This document shows positions 17,274 to 25,987 of a DNA stretch of 64,000 bases, piece after piece. This DNA is from Desulfobacterales bacterium. GTDB taxonomy: Bacteria > Desulfobacterota > Desulfobulbia > Desulfobulbales > JAGXFP01. The position numbers and the translations under genes are program-made. Below the pieces are notes generated by a model. The model ran no database searches and was not told the origin of the DNA. It saw only the letters and a program-made list of their open reading frames with translations. Each line of letters starts with the position of its first letter. The first letter of the stretch is position 1. Location: NCBI GenBank assembly GCA_024637225.1, contig JAGXFP010000052.1, positions 1-64,000 on the forward strand, read 5' to 3'.

Positions 17274-18575
17274 ATGATCTGGAACGAGAAAAACGAGACC
17301 ATGCCGAGGGAAGAGCTGGAAGTTGTCCAGCTCGCAAGGCTTCAGGCCCAGGTTGAGCGGGTTTACGCGACCGTCCCCTATTACCGGGAGAAGATGGATG
17401 CGGCCGGGGTCGCGCCGGGCGATATCAAAACTCTTCAGGACATCAAACATCTGCCCTTCACCACCAAGGATGATTTGCGCAGGAACTATCCCTTCGGGCT
17501 GTTCACCGTGCCCCTCGACCGGATCGTCCGGATCCACGCCTCGTCCGGCACCACCGGCCAGCCCACCGTGGTCGGCTACACCAGGCGCGACATCAAAATG
17601 TGGGCCGAGATGATGGCCCGCAGCCTGGCCGCGGCCGGGGTCACCCAAAAAGACGTGGTCCATAACGCATACGGCTACGGGCTGTTCACCGGCGGCCTCG
17701 GCGCTCATTACGGGGCGGAGGAGATGGGCTGCGCGGTGATCCCGATCTCCGGCGGCAACTCCAAGCGCCAGATCACTCTCATGCGGGATTTCGGTTCGAC
17801 CGTCCTTCTGGCCACCCCCTCCTATACCCTTAATCTGGCCGACACCATGGCCGAGATGGGCGTCGATCCAAGCGAGCTTAAACTGCGGGTCGGCATCTTC
17901 GGGGCCGAACCGTGGAGCGAACAGATGCGGACCGAACTGGAGAGTCGCCTCAAGATCAAGGCCGTCGATATCTACGGCCTGAGCGAGGTCCTCGGTCCCG
18001 GTGTCGCCGTCGAGTGCATCGAGGAGCAGCGGGGTCTCCACATCATGGAGGACCACTTCCTGCCCGAGATCGTCGACCGCGACACCTTCGAGCCCTTGGC
18101 CCCCGGCGAGAAAGGCGAACTGGTCTTCACCACCCTGACCAAGGAGGCCTTCCCGGTGATCCGCTACCGGACCAAGGACGTCTGCCAGCTGATCACCAAG
18201 GTCTGCACCTGCGGCCGGACCTTTCACCGGATGCCCAAGGTGACAGGCCGGACCGACGATATGCTGATCATCCGCGGGGTCAACGTCTTCCCCTCCCAGA
18301 TCGAGGAGGTCCTGATCGGCACCGAAGGGGTCGAGCCCCACTACCAGCTGGTCGTCTCCCGGGAAGGTTCCCTCGATACCATCGAGGCCCAGGTCGAGGT
18401 CAGCGAGGAGTTCTTTTCCGACGAAGTCAGGGTCCTCGAAGGGCTGACCAGGAAACTGCAGGGCAACATCAAGGATCTCCTCGGCATCTCCTGCAAGATC
18501 AAATTGGTGGAGCCGAAGACCATCCAGCGCAGCGAAGGCAAGGCGCAGCGGGTTATCGACAAACGTAATATATGA
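17274..18575 (+). CDS. paaK: Phenylacetate-CoA ligase (copy 1)
   Basis: 433 residues, adenylate-forming ligase making aryl-acetyl-CoA from aryl acetate, ATP and CoA. Signatures are the P-loop-like [16 protein letters not shown] (about 98-113), [12 protein letters not shown] mid-protein and the C-terminal lid [28 protein letters not shown] precedes the ATG. It lies 21 bp after iorB, whose product is the same aryl-acetyl-CoA class, so it may salvage free aryl acid or run in reverse. A second paralogue is at 24134-25432. The substrate could be phenylacetate, indoleacetate or 4-hydroxyphenylacetate. Confidence 0.95.
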   Translation: MIWNEKNETMPREELEVVQLARLQAQVERVYATVPYYREKMDAAGVAPGDIKTLQDIKHLPFTTKDDLRRNYPFGLFTVPLDRIVRIHASSGTTGQPTVVGYTRRDIKMWAEMMARSLAAAGVTQKDVVHNAYGYGLFTGGLGAHYGAEEMGCAVIPISGGNSKRQITLMRDFGSTVLLATPSYTLNLADTMAEMGVDPSELKLRVGIFGAEPWSEQMRTELESRLKIKAVDIYGLSEVLGPGVAVECIEEQRGLHIMEDHFLPEIVDRDTFEPLAPGEKGELVFTTLTKEAFPVIRYRTKDVCQLITKVCTCGRTFHRMPKVTGRTDDMLIIRGVNVFPSQIEEVLIGTEGVEPHYQLVVSREGSLDTIEAQVEVSEEFFSDEVRVLEGLTRKLQGNIKDLLGISCKIKLVEPKTIQRSEGKAQRVIDKRNI

Positions 18576-18659
18576 TGGCGTTGTAAAAAGCTCGATCTAC
18601 TGCGTCGTAACCACTACACTTATTGCGAGACCCCACATCACATACAGGGAGGTGAGCAA

Positions 18660-19091
18660 ATGAATGTTCAACAGGTCGCCGTATTTCTGGAACACAAGCC
18701 GGGCCGCCTGGCCGAGATCAGCCACTGCCTGGCGGAAAGCAATATCAACATCCGGGCCCTCTCCCTGGCCGACACCACCGATTTCGGCATCCTGCGCCTG
18801 GTTGCCGACGACACCGACAAGGCCAGAAAAGTCCTTAAGGAACACGGCTTCACGGTGGGGGTAACCGAGGTTATCGCGGTCGGGGCCGAGGACCGGCCCG
18901 GCGGGATGGACAAGATCCTCCAGGTGGTCAGCAAGGCCGGCCTGAACGTCGAGTACATGTACGCCTTCACCAAGAAAAGCGGCGAATCGGGCATCCTGCT
19001 CTTCAAGTTCGACGAGCCCGCCCAGGCCCTTACCGCCTTCAAAGAGGCGGGAATCAAGATTTTAAGTGGCGAAGAAGTTCACTCCATGTAA
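18660..19091 (+). CDS. Tandem ACT-domain protein
   Basis: 143 residues made of two ACT domains (about 1-65 and 70-140; QVAVFLEHKPGRLAEIS and EDRPGGMDKILQVV). ACT domains bind amino acids and control enzymes or transport. The family is commonly found next to paaK in anaerobes. AGGGAGGTGAG precedes the ATG. It probably senses an aromatic or branched amino acid for this cluster; the partner is unknown. The 84 bp gap before it contains a fragment of the intergenic repeat also seen at 55442-55600. Confidence 0.9.
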   Translation: MNVQQVAVFLEHKPGRLAEISHCLAESNINIRALSLADTTDFGILRLVADDTDKARKVLKEHGFTVGVTEVIAVGAEDRPGGMDKILQVVSKAGLNVEYMYAFTKKSGESGILLFKFDEPAQALTAFKEAGIKILSGEEVHSM

Positions 19092-19193
19092 TTATGAAAC
19101 TCCGTCGGCGCTGAAAGCGTCCGTCGGCCGAATACTCCGGAGCGAGTAAATGGTGAAAGTTAAAATATCAAGATTGAAGGAAAAGGAGGAAAA

Positions 19194-20357
19194 GTGAAAA
19201 AATTACTGGGTAAATCACTGACAATCGTGGCGGTTCTGCTGGCTGCTGTTTCCTTTCTGCCGCCGGCAGCAACCGCCAAGGCCGAGACCATCAAGATTGG
19301 GGCCATCCTGGCCGTCACCGGTCCCGCTTCCTTCCTGGGCGGCCCCGAGGCCCGCACCCTGGAAATGCTGGTCGAGGAGGTCAATGCCAAGGGCGGCATC
19401 GACGGCAACAAGGTCGAGCTGATTATCAAGGACTCCGGCGCCAGCCCCGAAAAGGCCATTTCCTTCGCCAAGCAGCTGATCGAGGAAGAGAAGGTTTTCG
19501 CGATCATCGGTCCCTCGACCAGCGGCGAGACCATGAAAATCAAGAATATCGCCGAAGAGGGCAAGACCATCCTCCTCTCCTGCGCGGCGGCCCAGGTTAT
19601 CGTCAATCCGGTGGCCAAATACGTCTTCAAGACCCCCCAGAAGGACAGCGACGCGGTCAGGAAGATTTACGGCGCCATGAAGGACAAGGGGATCAGCAAG
19701 ATCGCCGTCCTGGCCGGCAACACTGGCTTCGGCAAGGCGGGCAAGGGCCAGCTCACCGAGATCGCCCCCGAGTACGGTATTGAAATAGTCGAAGCGGAGG
19801 TTTACGACAGCAAGGCCACCGACCTGAGCGCCGTGGTCTCCAAGCTGATGGCCAACAAGGCGATCGAGGCGGTGGTCAACTGGTCGATCGTCCCGGCCCA
19901 GGGTATTCTGGCCAAGAACATGCGCCAGGCCGGCTGGGAGGTTCCCCTTTACCAGAGCCATGGCTTCGGCAACATCAAATACGTTAAGGCGGGCGGCGCC
20001 GCCGCCGAAGGGATCATCTTTCCGGCCGGCCGCCTCCTCGCTCCGGAGCTGCTTGAGGATGGCCATCCCCAGAAAGCGCTGCTGATCGAGTACACCAAGG
20101 CCTACGAGAGCAAGTACAATGAGCCGGTTTCCACCTTCGGCGGCCATGCCTATGACGCCTTCAAGATCCTGAGCGCGGCGATCTCCAAGGCCGGCCCCGA
20201 TCCGGAAAAAGCCAGGGACGCCATCGAGAATCTGAAAAACTTCCCCGGTACCGGCGGCATTTTCAGCTTCTCTCCGGAAGACCACAACGGTCTCGATATC
20301 GACGCTTTTGCCATGTGGACGGTCAAGGACGGTCAATTCGTACCATACAAGCAGTAA
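19194..20357 (+). CDS. livK: ABC transporter substrate-binding protein, branched-chain amino acid type
   Basis: 387 residues, periplasmic ligand-binding protein of the Leu/Ile/Val-BP family. Residues 1-30 are a signal peptide (basic start, hydrophobic core, cleavage near AKA/ET). The mature protein begins ETIKIGAILAVTGPAS, typical of the family. The start is GTG with AAGGAGGA just upstream. It delivers ligand to LivHMGF encoded next. Given the cluster, the ligand may be an aromatic amino acid or aryl acid rather than leucine; that is inference. Confidence 0.94.
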   Translation: MKKLLGKSLTIVAVLLAAVSFLPPAATAKAETIKIGAILAVTGPASFLGGPEARTLEMLVEEVNAKGGIDGNKVELIIKDSGASPEKAISFAKQLIEEEKVFAIIGPSTSGETMKIKNIAEEGKTILLSCAAAQVIVNPVAKYVFKTPQKDSDAVRKIYGAMKDKGISKIAVLAGNTGFGKAGKGQLTEIAPEYGIEIVEAEVYDSKATDLSAVVSKLMANKAIEAVVNWSIVPAQGILAKNMRQAGWEVPLYQSHGFGNIKYVKAGGAAAEGIIFPAGRLLAPELLEDGHPQKALLIEYTKAYESKYNEPVSTFGGHAYDAFKILSAAISKAGPDPEKARDAIENLKNFPGTGGIFSFSPEDHNGLDIDAFAMWTVKDGQFVPYKQ

Positions 20358-20391
20358 ACCAGGCGAAAGCCTTACCGTTTAATAAAAAACC

Positions 20392-20425
20392 GCGCCGCCA
20401 TTTTTCCATCCGGAAATGGCGGCGC
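20392..20425 (+). promoter_or_regulatory. 12-bp perfect hairpin between livK and livH
   Basis: GCGCCGCCATTT (20392-20403) and AAATGGCGGCGC (20414-20425) pair perfectly around a 10-nt loop. On the plus strand no T-run follows, so it is unlikely to be a full terminator. It may protect the livK mRNA 3' end and set a high livK:livHMGF ratio. On the minus strand it is followed by GGTTTTTTATT and would be a good terminator against antisense transcription. Confidence 0.75.
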
Positions 20426-20451
20426 TCCAATATGTAACTTGGCAATTGCCG

Positions 20452-21342
20452 ATGACCAGCGAGCTTTTTCTCCAATATATCTTTGCCGGGCTGACCTATG
20501 GGATTATCTACGCCATTGTCGCCATCGGCTTCAATATCATCTACAACACCACCGGGATCATCAATTTCGCCCAGGGCGAATTCGTCATGCTCGGCGGGAT
20601 GATCGCCATCTCCCTGAACCCGCTGATGCCGCTGCCCCTGGCGATCGTGCTGGCGGTACTGATCACCATGATGGTGGGGGCCCTGATCGAAATCGTCTTT
20701 ATCCGCTGGCTGGACAAGCCCTCGGTCCTGCGGTTGATTATCATCACCATCGGCATTTCGATCCTGATCCGGGAAGCGGCCCTGCATATCTGGGGCGAAG
20801 GGATCCGCTCCCTGCCTTATTTTATCGGCAACGAGGTGAGTTCGGTGTCGATCCTCGGTACCAGGATCTCCCCCCAGGTGCTCTGGGTCATGGGGGTCTG
20901 CACGGTAATGGTCATCCTGCTGAGCCTTTTTTTCCGCTATACCCTGATGGGCCAGAAGATGCAGGCCTGCGCCGCCAACCGGACCGCCGCCACCCTTTGC
21001 GGGATCAACACCCGGAACATGGTGACCCTCTCCTTCATGCTCTCGGCCGGAATCGGCGCCCTGGCCGGCTGCGTAATGTCGCCGATCACCTATACCCAGT
21101 ACGACGGCGGCACCGGCTTGGCCATCAAGGGCTTCACGGTGGCGATCATGGGCGGCCTCGGCAACAGCATGGGCGCGGTGGCGGCCGGGCTGCTCCTCGG
21201 CCTCCTGGAAGCGTTCAGCGTCAGCGTGCTGCCCCTCGCCTTTCAGGATGCGATCTCGATCAGCATTCTCCTGGTAATTCTTTTTGTCCGGCCCCATGGT
21301 CTGTTCGGCCGTCGGGATACCGCCGCCCTGAAGGAGTTTTAA
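20452..21342 (+). CDS. livH: Branched-chain amino acid ABC transporter permease LivH
   Basis: 296 residues, inner-membrane permease with about eight membrane helices; opens MTSELFLQYIFAGLTYG as LivH proteins do, with NTTGIINFAQGEF following. I chose ATG 20452 rather than 20416 because the upstream ATG lies inside the right arm of the hairpin. Neither start has a strong ribosome site. It works with LivM and the LivG/LivF ATPases to import the LivK ligand. Confidence 0.92.
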   Translation: MTSELFLQYIFAGLTYGIIYAIVAIGFNIIYNTTGIINFAQGEFVMLGGMIAISLNPLMPLPLAIVLAVLITMMVGALIEIVFIRWLDKPSVLRLIIITIGISILIREAALHIWGEGIRSLPYFIGNEVSSVSILGTRISPQVLWVMGVCTVMVILLSLFFRYTLMGQKMQACAANRTAATLCGINTRNMVTLSFMLSAGIGALAGCVMSPITYTQYDGGTGLAIKGFTVAIMGGLGNSMGAVAAGLLLGLLEAFSVSVLPLAFQDAISISILLVILFVRPHGLFGRRDTAALKEF

Positions 21343-21346
21343 GGAG

Positions 21347-22408
21347 ATGAAAAGATTCCTCCCCCTTCTCGCCCTTTTGGCCCTGGTGATCTCCATCCAG
21401 CTCCTGACCCAGTGGACCGGGACCACTTACTATCTCACCCAGCTGACCATGAGCGGCTACTATGCGGTGGTGATCATCGGCCTCTGCCTGCTGATGGGCT
21501 ATGCCGGCCAGATTTCCCTGGGTCACGCCGGTTTTTTCGCGATCGGCGGCTATATGTCGGCGATGCTCACCACGCGGAACCTGATCTCTTTCCAGAATCA
21601 GGATTGGGTGGTGCTCCTCGACAAGTTCGGTTTGCTGGCCGCCCGGCAAGATCTGTACGGCGAGGCGATCTTAGCCTTCCAGCCCTGGCTTGCCGCGCTC
21701 ATCGCCATTGTTCTGGCCGGGACCATTGCCTTGATTATCGGGATTCCCGTCCTGAAACTGAAAGGGCACTACCTGGCCATGGCCACCCTGGGCTTCGGGA
21801 TCATTGTCTACCGGGTCTTTCTCGCCTCGGAAATCTTCGGGGAGGCCGACGGCATCTCCGGGGTTCCCGGCTTTCCCCTGCTGCCGGGGGTCATCGTCAC
21901 CGGCAGCTTCGGGGCGAGGGTCGGCAACTACTACATTGCCTGGACCCTGGTCATCGTCGCCATGGTTATGCTGATCAACCTGATCAATTCCCGGGTGGGC
22001 CGCGCCCTGCGGGCCATCCACGGCGCCGAGGAAGCCGCCAACGCCATGGGGATCGACACCGCCCGCTACAAGCTTAAAACCTTTGTACTGAGCGCGGTGC
22101 TGGCCGCGGTCGCCGGGGTCTTTCTAACCCACTATAACGGCGGCATCGGTCCTTCCGAGGCGGGAGTGATGAAGTCGGTCCGCTACGTCGCCCTGGTCGC
22201 CGTCGGCGGCATGGCCAACCTCTGGGGCGCCCTGATTATGGGGGTTACCCTCAACTTCCTCTCCCTGCGCGGGTTTTTCGGCTCATACGACGACGCGGTC
22301 TTCGGGGCAATCCTGATCGTCATCATGCTCTTTGCCCCGGAAGGGCTGCTCAGACTGAATCTGGCCGCGAAATTGAAAAAATTGTTTTCGGGAGGCAGCC
22401 GCAAATGA
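21347..22408 (+). CDS. livM: Branched-chain amino acid ABC transporter permease LivM
   Basis: 353 residues, second permease subunit with about ten hydrophobic segments. Family blocks include GYAGQISLGHAGFFAIGGY and, later, GRALRAIHGAEEAANAMGID, the cytoplasmic coupling loop that contacts the ATPase. AAGGAG precedes the ATG. It starts 4 bp after livH and overlaps livG by 4 bp (ATGA). Confidence 0.95.
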   Translation: MKRFLPLLALLALVISIQLLTQWTGTTYYLTQLTMSGYYAVVIIGLCLLMGYAGQISLGHAGFFAIGGYMSAMLTTRNLISFQNQDWVVLLDKFGLLAARQDLYGEAILAFQPWLAALIAIVLAGTIALIIGIPVLKLKGHYLAMATLGFGIIVYRVFLASEIFGEADGISGVPGFPLLPGVIVTGSFGARVGNYYIAWTLVIVAMVMLINLINSRVGRALRAIHGAEEAANAMGIDTARYKLKTFVLSAVLAAVAGVFLTHYNGGIGPSEAGVMKSVRYVALVAVGGMANLWGALIMGVTLNFLSLRGFFGSYDDAVFGAILIVIMLFAPEGLLRLNLAAKLKKLFSGGSRK

Positions 22409-23169
22409 CCATCCTGGAAATCAATAATCTGAACAAAAGCTTCGGCGGCCTGCAGGCGGTCCAGGATGTCGGCTTCGGGGTCGAGGAGCACCGGATCAAG
22501 GCGGTGATCGGCCCGAACGGGGCCGGCAAGACCACCCTGTTCAACCTGATTTCCGGAACCCTGCCCTTTGATTCGGGCAGCGTGGTCTTCAAAGGTGAAG
22601 AACTCCGGGGCTTGAAGCCGTACCAGATCGCCGAACGGGGGATGGCCCGCACTTACCAGAATATCAAGTTGTTTCCCGGGATGAGCGCCCTGGAAAACGT
22701 CATGGTCGGCCGCCACACCCGAAGCCGGGCCGGCTTTGTGGCCGGGATGCTCAATCTGCCCGCGACCGGAAGAGAGGAAGCTGAGATCAGGGGGAAGGCC
22801 ATGGAGCTTCTGGGGCTTCTGGAGATAGAGCACCTCGCCGATATCGAGGCAGGCAGCCTGGCCTTCGGCCAGCAGCGGGCCGTGGAGTTCGCCCGGGCCC
22901 TGGCCGCCGAACCGGCCATGCTCCTGCTCGACGAACCGGCCGCCGGCTTAAACATGAACGAAACCGCCGAAGTGGCCCGCCTGATCAGCAAGATCCGCGA
23001 TCTCGGCATCACCGTCCTGCTGGTCGAACACGACATGTCGCTGGTCATGGACATCTCCGATGAAATCGTGGTCTTGAGTTTCGGCCAGAAGATCGCCGAG
23101 GACCTGCCCGCCGCCATTCAACAGAACCAGGAAGTGATCGAGATCTACCTCGGCGGGGGGGACGACTGA
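22405..23169 (+). CDS. livG: Branched-chain amino acid ABC transporter ATPase LivG
   Basis: 254 residues, ABC ATPase with Walker A GPNGAGKTTLFN (about 36-47), signature LAFGQQRAVEFAR, Walker B LLLDEPAAGLN and switch His in VEHDM. The signature is LAFGQQR rather than LSGGQQR, as in most LivG proteins. It overlaps livM and livF. Confidence 0.95.
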   Translation: MTILEINNLNKSFGGLQAVQDVGFGVEEHRIKAVIGPNGAGKTTLFNLISGTLPFDSGSVVFKGEELRGLKPYQIAERGMARTYQNIKLFPGMSALENVMVGRHTRSRAGFVAGMLNLPATGREEAEIRGKAMELLGLLEIEHLADIEAGSLAFGQQRAVEFARALAAEPAMLLLDEPAAGLNMNETAEVARLISKIRDLGITVLLVEHDMSLVMDISDEIVVLSFGQKIAEDLPAAIQQNQEVIEIYLGGGDD

Positions 23170-23888
23170 TGCTTAAGATAAAAAACCTGGAGGCCGGCTA
23201 CGGCAAGTTGCGGGTCCTCAAGAAGGTCTCCATGCATGTGGCCCCCGGCGAGATCGTCACCCTGATCGGCGCCAACGGGGCCGGCAAGACCACCTTGCTC
23301 AGCACTATAAGCGGGCTGGTCCGGGCCGCCGGCGGCGAGATTGTTTTGCAGGGCAAAAATATCGAAAAAACCGCCGCCGATAAGATCGTCTATCAGGGCT
23401 GCTCGCTGGTCCCGGAGGGCCGCCAGGTCTTCGCCACCATGACGGTCCGGGAAAATCTGATCCTGGGCGGCTACGTCCAGCACCGCAAGGGCAACAAGAA
23501 TTTCCGGGACAGCCTCGACCATGTCTACGAACTGTTCCCGGTCCTGAAAGAACGCAGCGGCCAGCTGGCCGGGACCCTGTCCGGCGGCGAGCAGCAGATG
23601 CTGGCCATGGGCCGCGCCATGATGGCCAAACCTGCGCTGATCATGATGGACGAGCCGTCCACCGGCCTCGCCCCGCTGGTGGTCAAGGCGATCTTCCGGG
23701 TAATCAAAAAACTGCGGGAAGAGGGCAACACCGTCCTTTTAATCGAGCAGAACGCCAAGGCGGCCCTCTCCATCGCCGATCGCGGCTACGTCCTGGAAAC
23801 CGGCAAGATCATTCTCCAGGGACCGGCCAAGGACCTGCTCTCCAATAACGACGTGCAGCGCGCCTATCTGGGCCGGGACGTGGGATAA
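23169..23888 (+). CDS. livF: Branched-chain amino acid ABC transporter ATPase LivF
   Basis: 239 residues, second ABC ATPase with Walker A GANGAGKTTLL, signature LSGGEQQMLAMGRAMM, Walker B LIMMDEPSTGL and LIEQN switch. It shares one base with livG (TGATG). It is the last gene of the liv block; a long palindrome follows. Confidence 0.95.
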   Translation: MLKIKNLEAGYGKLRVLKKVSMHVAPGEIVTLIGANGAGKTTLLSTISGLVRAAGGEIVLQGKNIEKTAADKIVYQGCSLVPEGRQVFATMTVRENLILGGYVQHRKGNKNFRDSLDHVYELFPVLKERSGQLAGTLSGGEQQMLAMGRAMMAKPALIMMDEPSTGLAPLVVKAIFRVIKKLREEGNTVLLIEQNAKAALSIADRGYVLETGKIILQGPAKDLLSNNDVQRAYLGRDVG

Positions 23889-23890
23889 GC

Positions 23891-23987
23891 GATCACAGGA
23901 TACCGAATCTGCTGTGTTATCGGCCTGCTCATGTACATTCAGTACACATCGCAGGCCGATGTCTTGCATCTCCGGCACCCTGTGATC
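23891..23987. repeat. 97-bp imperfect palindrome after livF
   Basis: Outer arms GATCACAGG / CCTGTGATC, inner arms CGGCCTGC / GCAGGCCG, centre GTACATTCAGTACAC. The GTAC-TCA-GTAC centre recalls family A repeats. It could end or stabilise the liv transcript. Between it and 24133 there is no gene; GAGGAGGG lies just before the next ATG. Confidence 0.7.
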
Positions 23988-24133
23988 CCTTACCGGATGG
24001 TTTGATTGGCCAATCCTGGTGATCGGTTACACTTTCGCCCGGTCTCATTTCGTCCGGCCAGGCTGTTTAGGATGACAAAATCGGCCGGCGGGTTTTATGC
24101 TGTTAGATATCATTTCGTAAATGAGGAGGGATC

Positions 24134-25432
24134 ATGTACTGGGAAGAAGACAAGGAGTGCATCAGCCGCGCCGATCTCGAACAACTCCAGCTTGAACGGC
24201 TCCAGGCCACGCTTTACCGGGTGGCGACCCATGTCCCGTTCTACCGGAAAAAATTCAGGGAACTGGGGATCGATCCCGAAAACTTTTCCTCCCTGGACGA
24301 TCTGCGTCAACTGCCCTTCACCACCAAGCAGGATCTGCGCGACAACTACCCCTACGATCTCTTCGCGGTGCCGCTGCGGGAGGTGGTCCGGATTCATGCC
24401 TCTTCCGGTACCACCGGCCAGGCCACCGTGGTCGGCTATACCGAAAACGACATCAAAAACTGGTCGAAACTGATCGCCAGGATTCTGACCGCGGCGGGGG
24501 TCACCAAGGACGACGTGGTCCAGATCGCCTTCGGCTACGGCCTGTTCACCGGCGGCTTCGGCCTCCATTACGGGGCCGAGCGGGTCGGCGCCTCGGTGAT
24601 CCCGATCTCCAGCGGCAACAGCAAACGGCAGATCCAGATCATGCAGGATTTCCGCACCACCGCTTTAGTGTGCACCCCGAGCTACGCCCTGCTCCTGGCC
24701 GATGTTATCGAGGAACAGGGGATCAACCTCGCCTCCATGTCCCTGAAGTACGGCCTGTTCGGCGGCGAGCCTTGGTCGGAGGCGATGCGCAACGAGATCC
24801 AGGACAAGCTGTCCATTATCGCCACCGACAACTACGGCTTAAGCGAGGTGATGGGCCCGGGAGTCGCCGGCGAATGCCGGGAGCGAAAAGGGCTCCATCT
24901 CAACGAGGATCATTTTCTGGTCGAGGTGATCGATCCCGACACCCTGGAGCCGGTCGCCCCCGGTGAGATCGGCGAACTGGTGATTACCACCCTCACCAAG
25001 GAGGCCTTCCCGGTGATCCGCTACCGGACCCGGGACCTGACCCGGCTGATCGCCGAACCCTGCCTCTGTGGGCGCACCCTGACCAGGATGGAACGGGTCC
25101 TCGGCCGGACCGACGACATGCTGATCATCAAGGGGGTCAACGTCTATCCCTCCCAGATCGAGGAGATCTTATTTGAGGTCGAGGGTACCAAGCCCCACTA
25201 CCAGATCGTGGTCGAGCGGGAAGGGCGCCTCGACAAGGCCACCGTCCTGGTCGAGGTCGTCGAATCGCTTTTCTTCGACCGGATCGCCAAGCAGAACGAA
25301 TTGATCGATCTGATTAAAAAACGGCTGGCCACCGAACTGGGCATCGGGGTCGAAGTCAAGCTGGTCGAGGAAAAGAGTCTGGAGAGGAGCGAGGGCAAGG
25401 CGAAGAGGATTATTGATAAGAGAGAGTTATAA
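24134..25432 (+). CDS. paaK: Phenylacetate-CoA ligase (copy 2)
   Basis: 432 residues, close paralogue of the ligase at 17274-18575. It keeps [29 protein letters not shown] and [20 protein letters not shown], so it should be active. GAGGAGGG precedes the ATG. Having two ligases around one transporter suggests two aryl acid substrates or two conditions. Its stop codon lies inside the short tandem repeat that flanks the following four-helix-bundle gene. Confidence 0.94.
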   Translation: MYWEEDKECISRADLEQLQLERLQATLYRVATHVPFYRKKFRELGIDPENFSSLDDLRQLPFTTKQDLRDNYPYDLFAVPLREVVRIHASSGTTGQATVVGYTENDIKNWSKLIARILTAAGVTKDDVVQIAFGYGLFTGGFGLHYGAERVGASVIPISSGNSKRQIQIMQDFRTTALVCTPSYALLLADVIEEQGINLASMSLKYGLFGGEPWSEAMRNEIQDKLSIIATDNYGLSEVMGPGVAGECRERKGLHLNEDHFLVEVIDPDTLEPVAPGEIGELVITTLTKEAFPVIRYRTRDLTRLIAEPCLCGRTLTRMERVLGRTDDMLIIKGVNVYPSQIEEILFEVEGTKPHYQIVVEREGRLDKATVLVEVVESLFFDRIAKQNELIDLIKKRLATELGIGVEVKLVEEKSLERSEGKAKRIIDKREL

Positions 25433-25474
25433 GTTATAAGTTGGAAGTTTTAAGTTGGAAGTTTTAAGTTGGGG
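25427..25474 (+). repeat. AAGTTATAAGTTGGAAGTTTT-type short repeats, left arm
   Basis: Tandem degenerate units (TTATAAGTT, GGAAGTTTTAAGTT twice) begin at the paaK stop codon. The inverse, ACTTATAACTTTCAACTTTA, lies at 25948-25967. The two arms bracket the four-helix-bundle gene, suggesting that it arrived as a unit. Confidence 0.7.
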
Positions 25475-25538
25475 GGAAGATCGGGATTAAATAGTTTCTG
25501 GAGGGTGGTTTTCGGGTAACGGCATAGATGCTTAACCT

Positions 25539-25922
25539 TTGCATTTCATGGAACAGATCATGAAGCTGAGTAACGAGGAATTTGCGCGGGAGCTTGAACG
25601 CCGCACACGCCTGTTCGCGGTAAGGATTATTAGTCTTTCCGGTATGTTGCCAATGAGCCCCGAAGGTAAAGTTCTCCGCAATCAGATCACTAAGTCTGGA
25701 ACGTCAATCGGCGCCAATTATCGTGAAGTTAATCGAGCCCGAAGCCGGGCTGAATTTAATAGCCGGATAAAAATCTGCGAAAGCGAAGCCAGTGAAACCC
25801 AATACTGGCTGGAAGTGATCAGAGAGGCAGCCATTCTGACGGAACATGATCTTAATATTTGCTATCGCGAATGCACGGAGCTGCTAGCCATTTTCACTGC
25901 CATAGCCAAGCCGAAGCAATAA
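25539..25922 (+). CDS. Four-helix-bundle protein, 23S rRNA intervening-sequence type
   Basis: About 127 residues, all helical, with the S23/IVP family core (LRNQITKSGTSIGANYREVNRARSRAEF and KICESEASETQYWLEV, here given as two separate blocks). Homologues occur in 23S rRNA intervening sequences, as free-standing genes and as relatives of the DGR accessory protein Avd; no reverse transcriptase or template repeat is seen here. The start may be residue 1, 4 or 8 (MKLSNEEF). It is AT-richer than its neighbours, bracketed by inverted short repeats, and interrupts the aryl catabolism cluster. Its function is unknown. Confidence 0.85.
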   Translation: MHFMEQIMKLSNEEFARELERRTRLFAVRIISLSGMLPMSPEGKVLRNQITKSGTSIGANYREVNRARSRAEFNSRIKICESEASETQYWLEVIREAAILTEHDLNICYRECTELLAIFTAIAKPKQ

Positions 25923-25947
25923 TATAATCGCAATTACCGAAACCCAA

Positions 25948-25967
25948 AACTTATAACTTTCAACTTT
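25948..25967 (-). repeat. Right arm of the short inverted repeat
   Basis: ACTTATAACTTTCAACTTTA is complementary to the units at 25427-25474. It sits 20 bp before the aminotransferase start; CAGGAG at 25973-25978 serves as that gene's ribosome site. Confidence 0.65.
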
Positions 25968-25987
25968 ATAACCAGGAGATATCATCT

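Noticed and set aside
25539-25922. Diversity-generating retroelement (Avd-like protein)
   Set aside because: No reverse transcriptase, template repeat or variable-repeat target was found nearby; the sequence fits the 23S-IVS branch.
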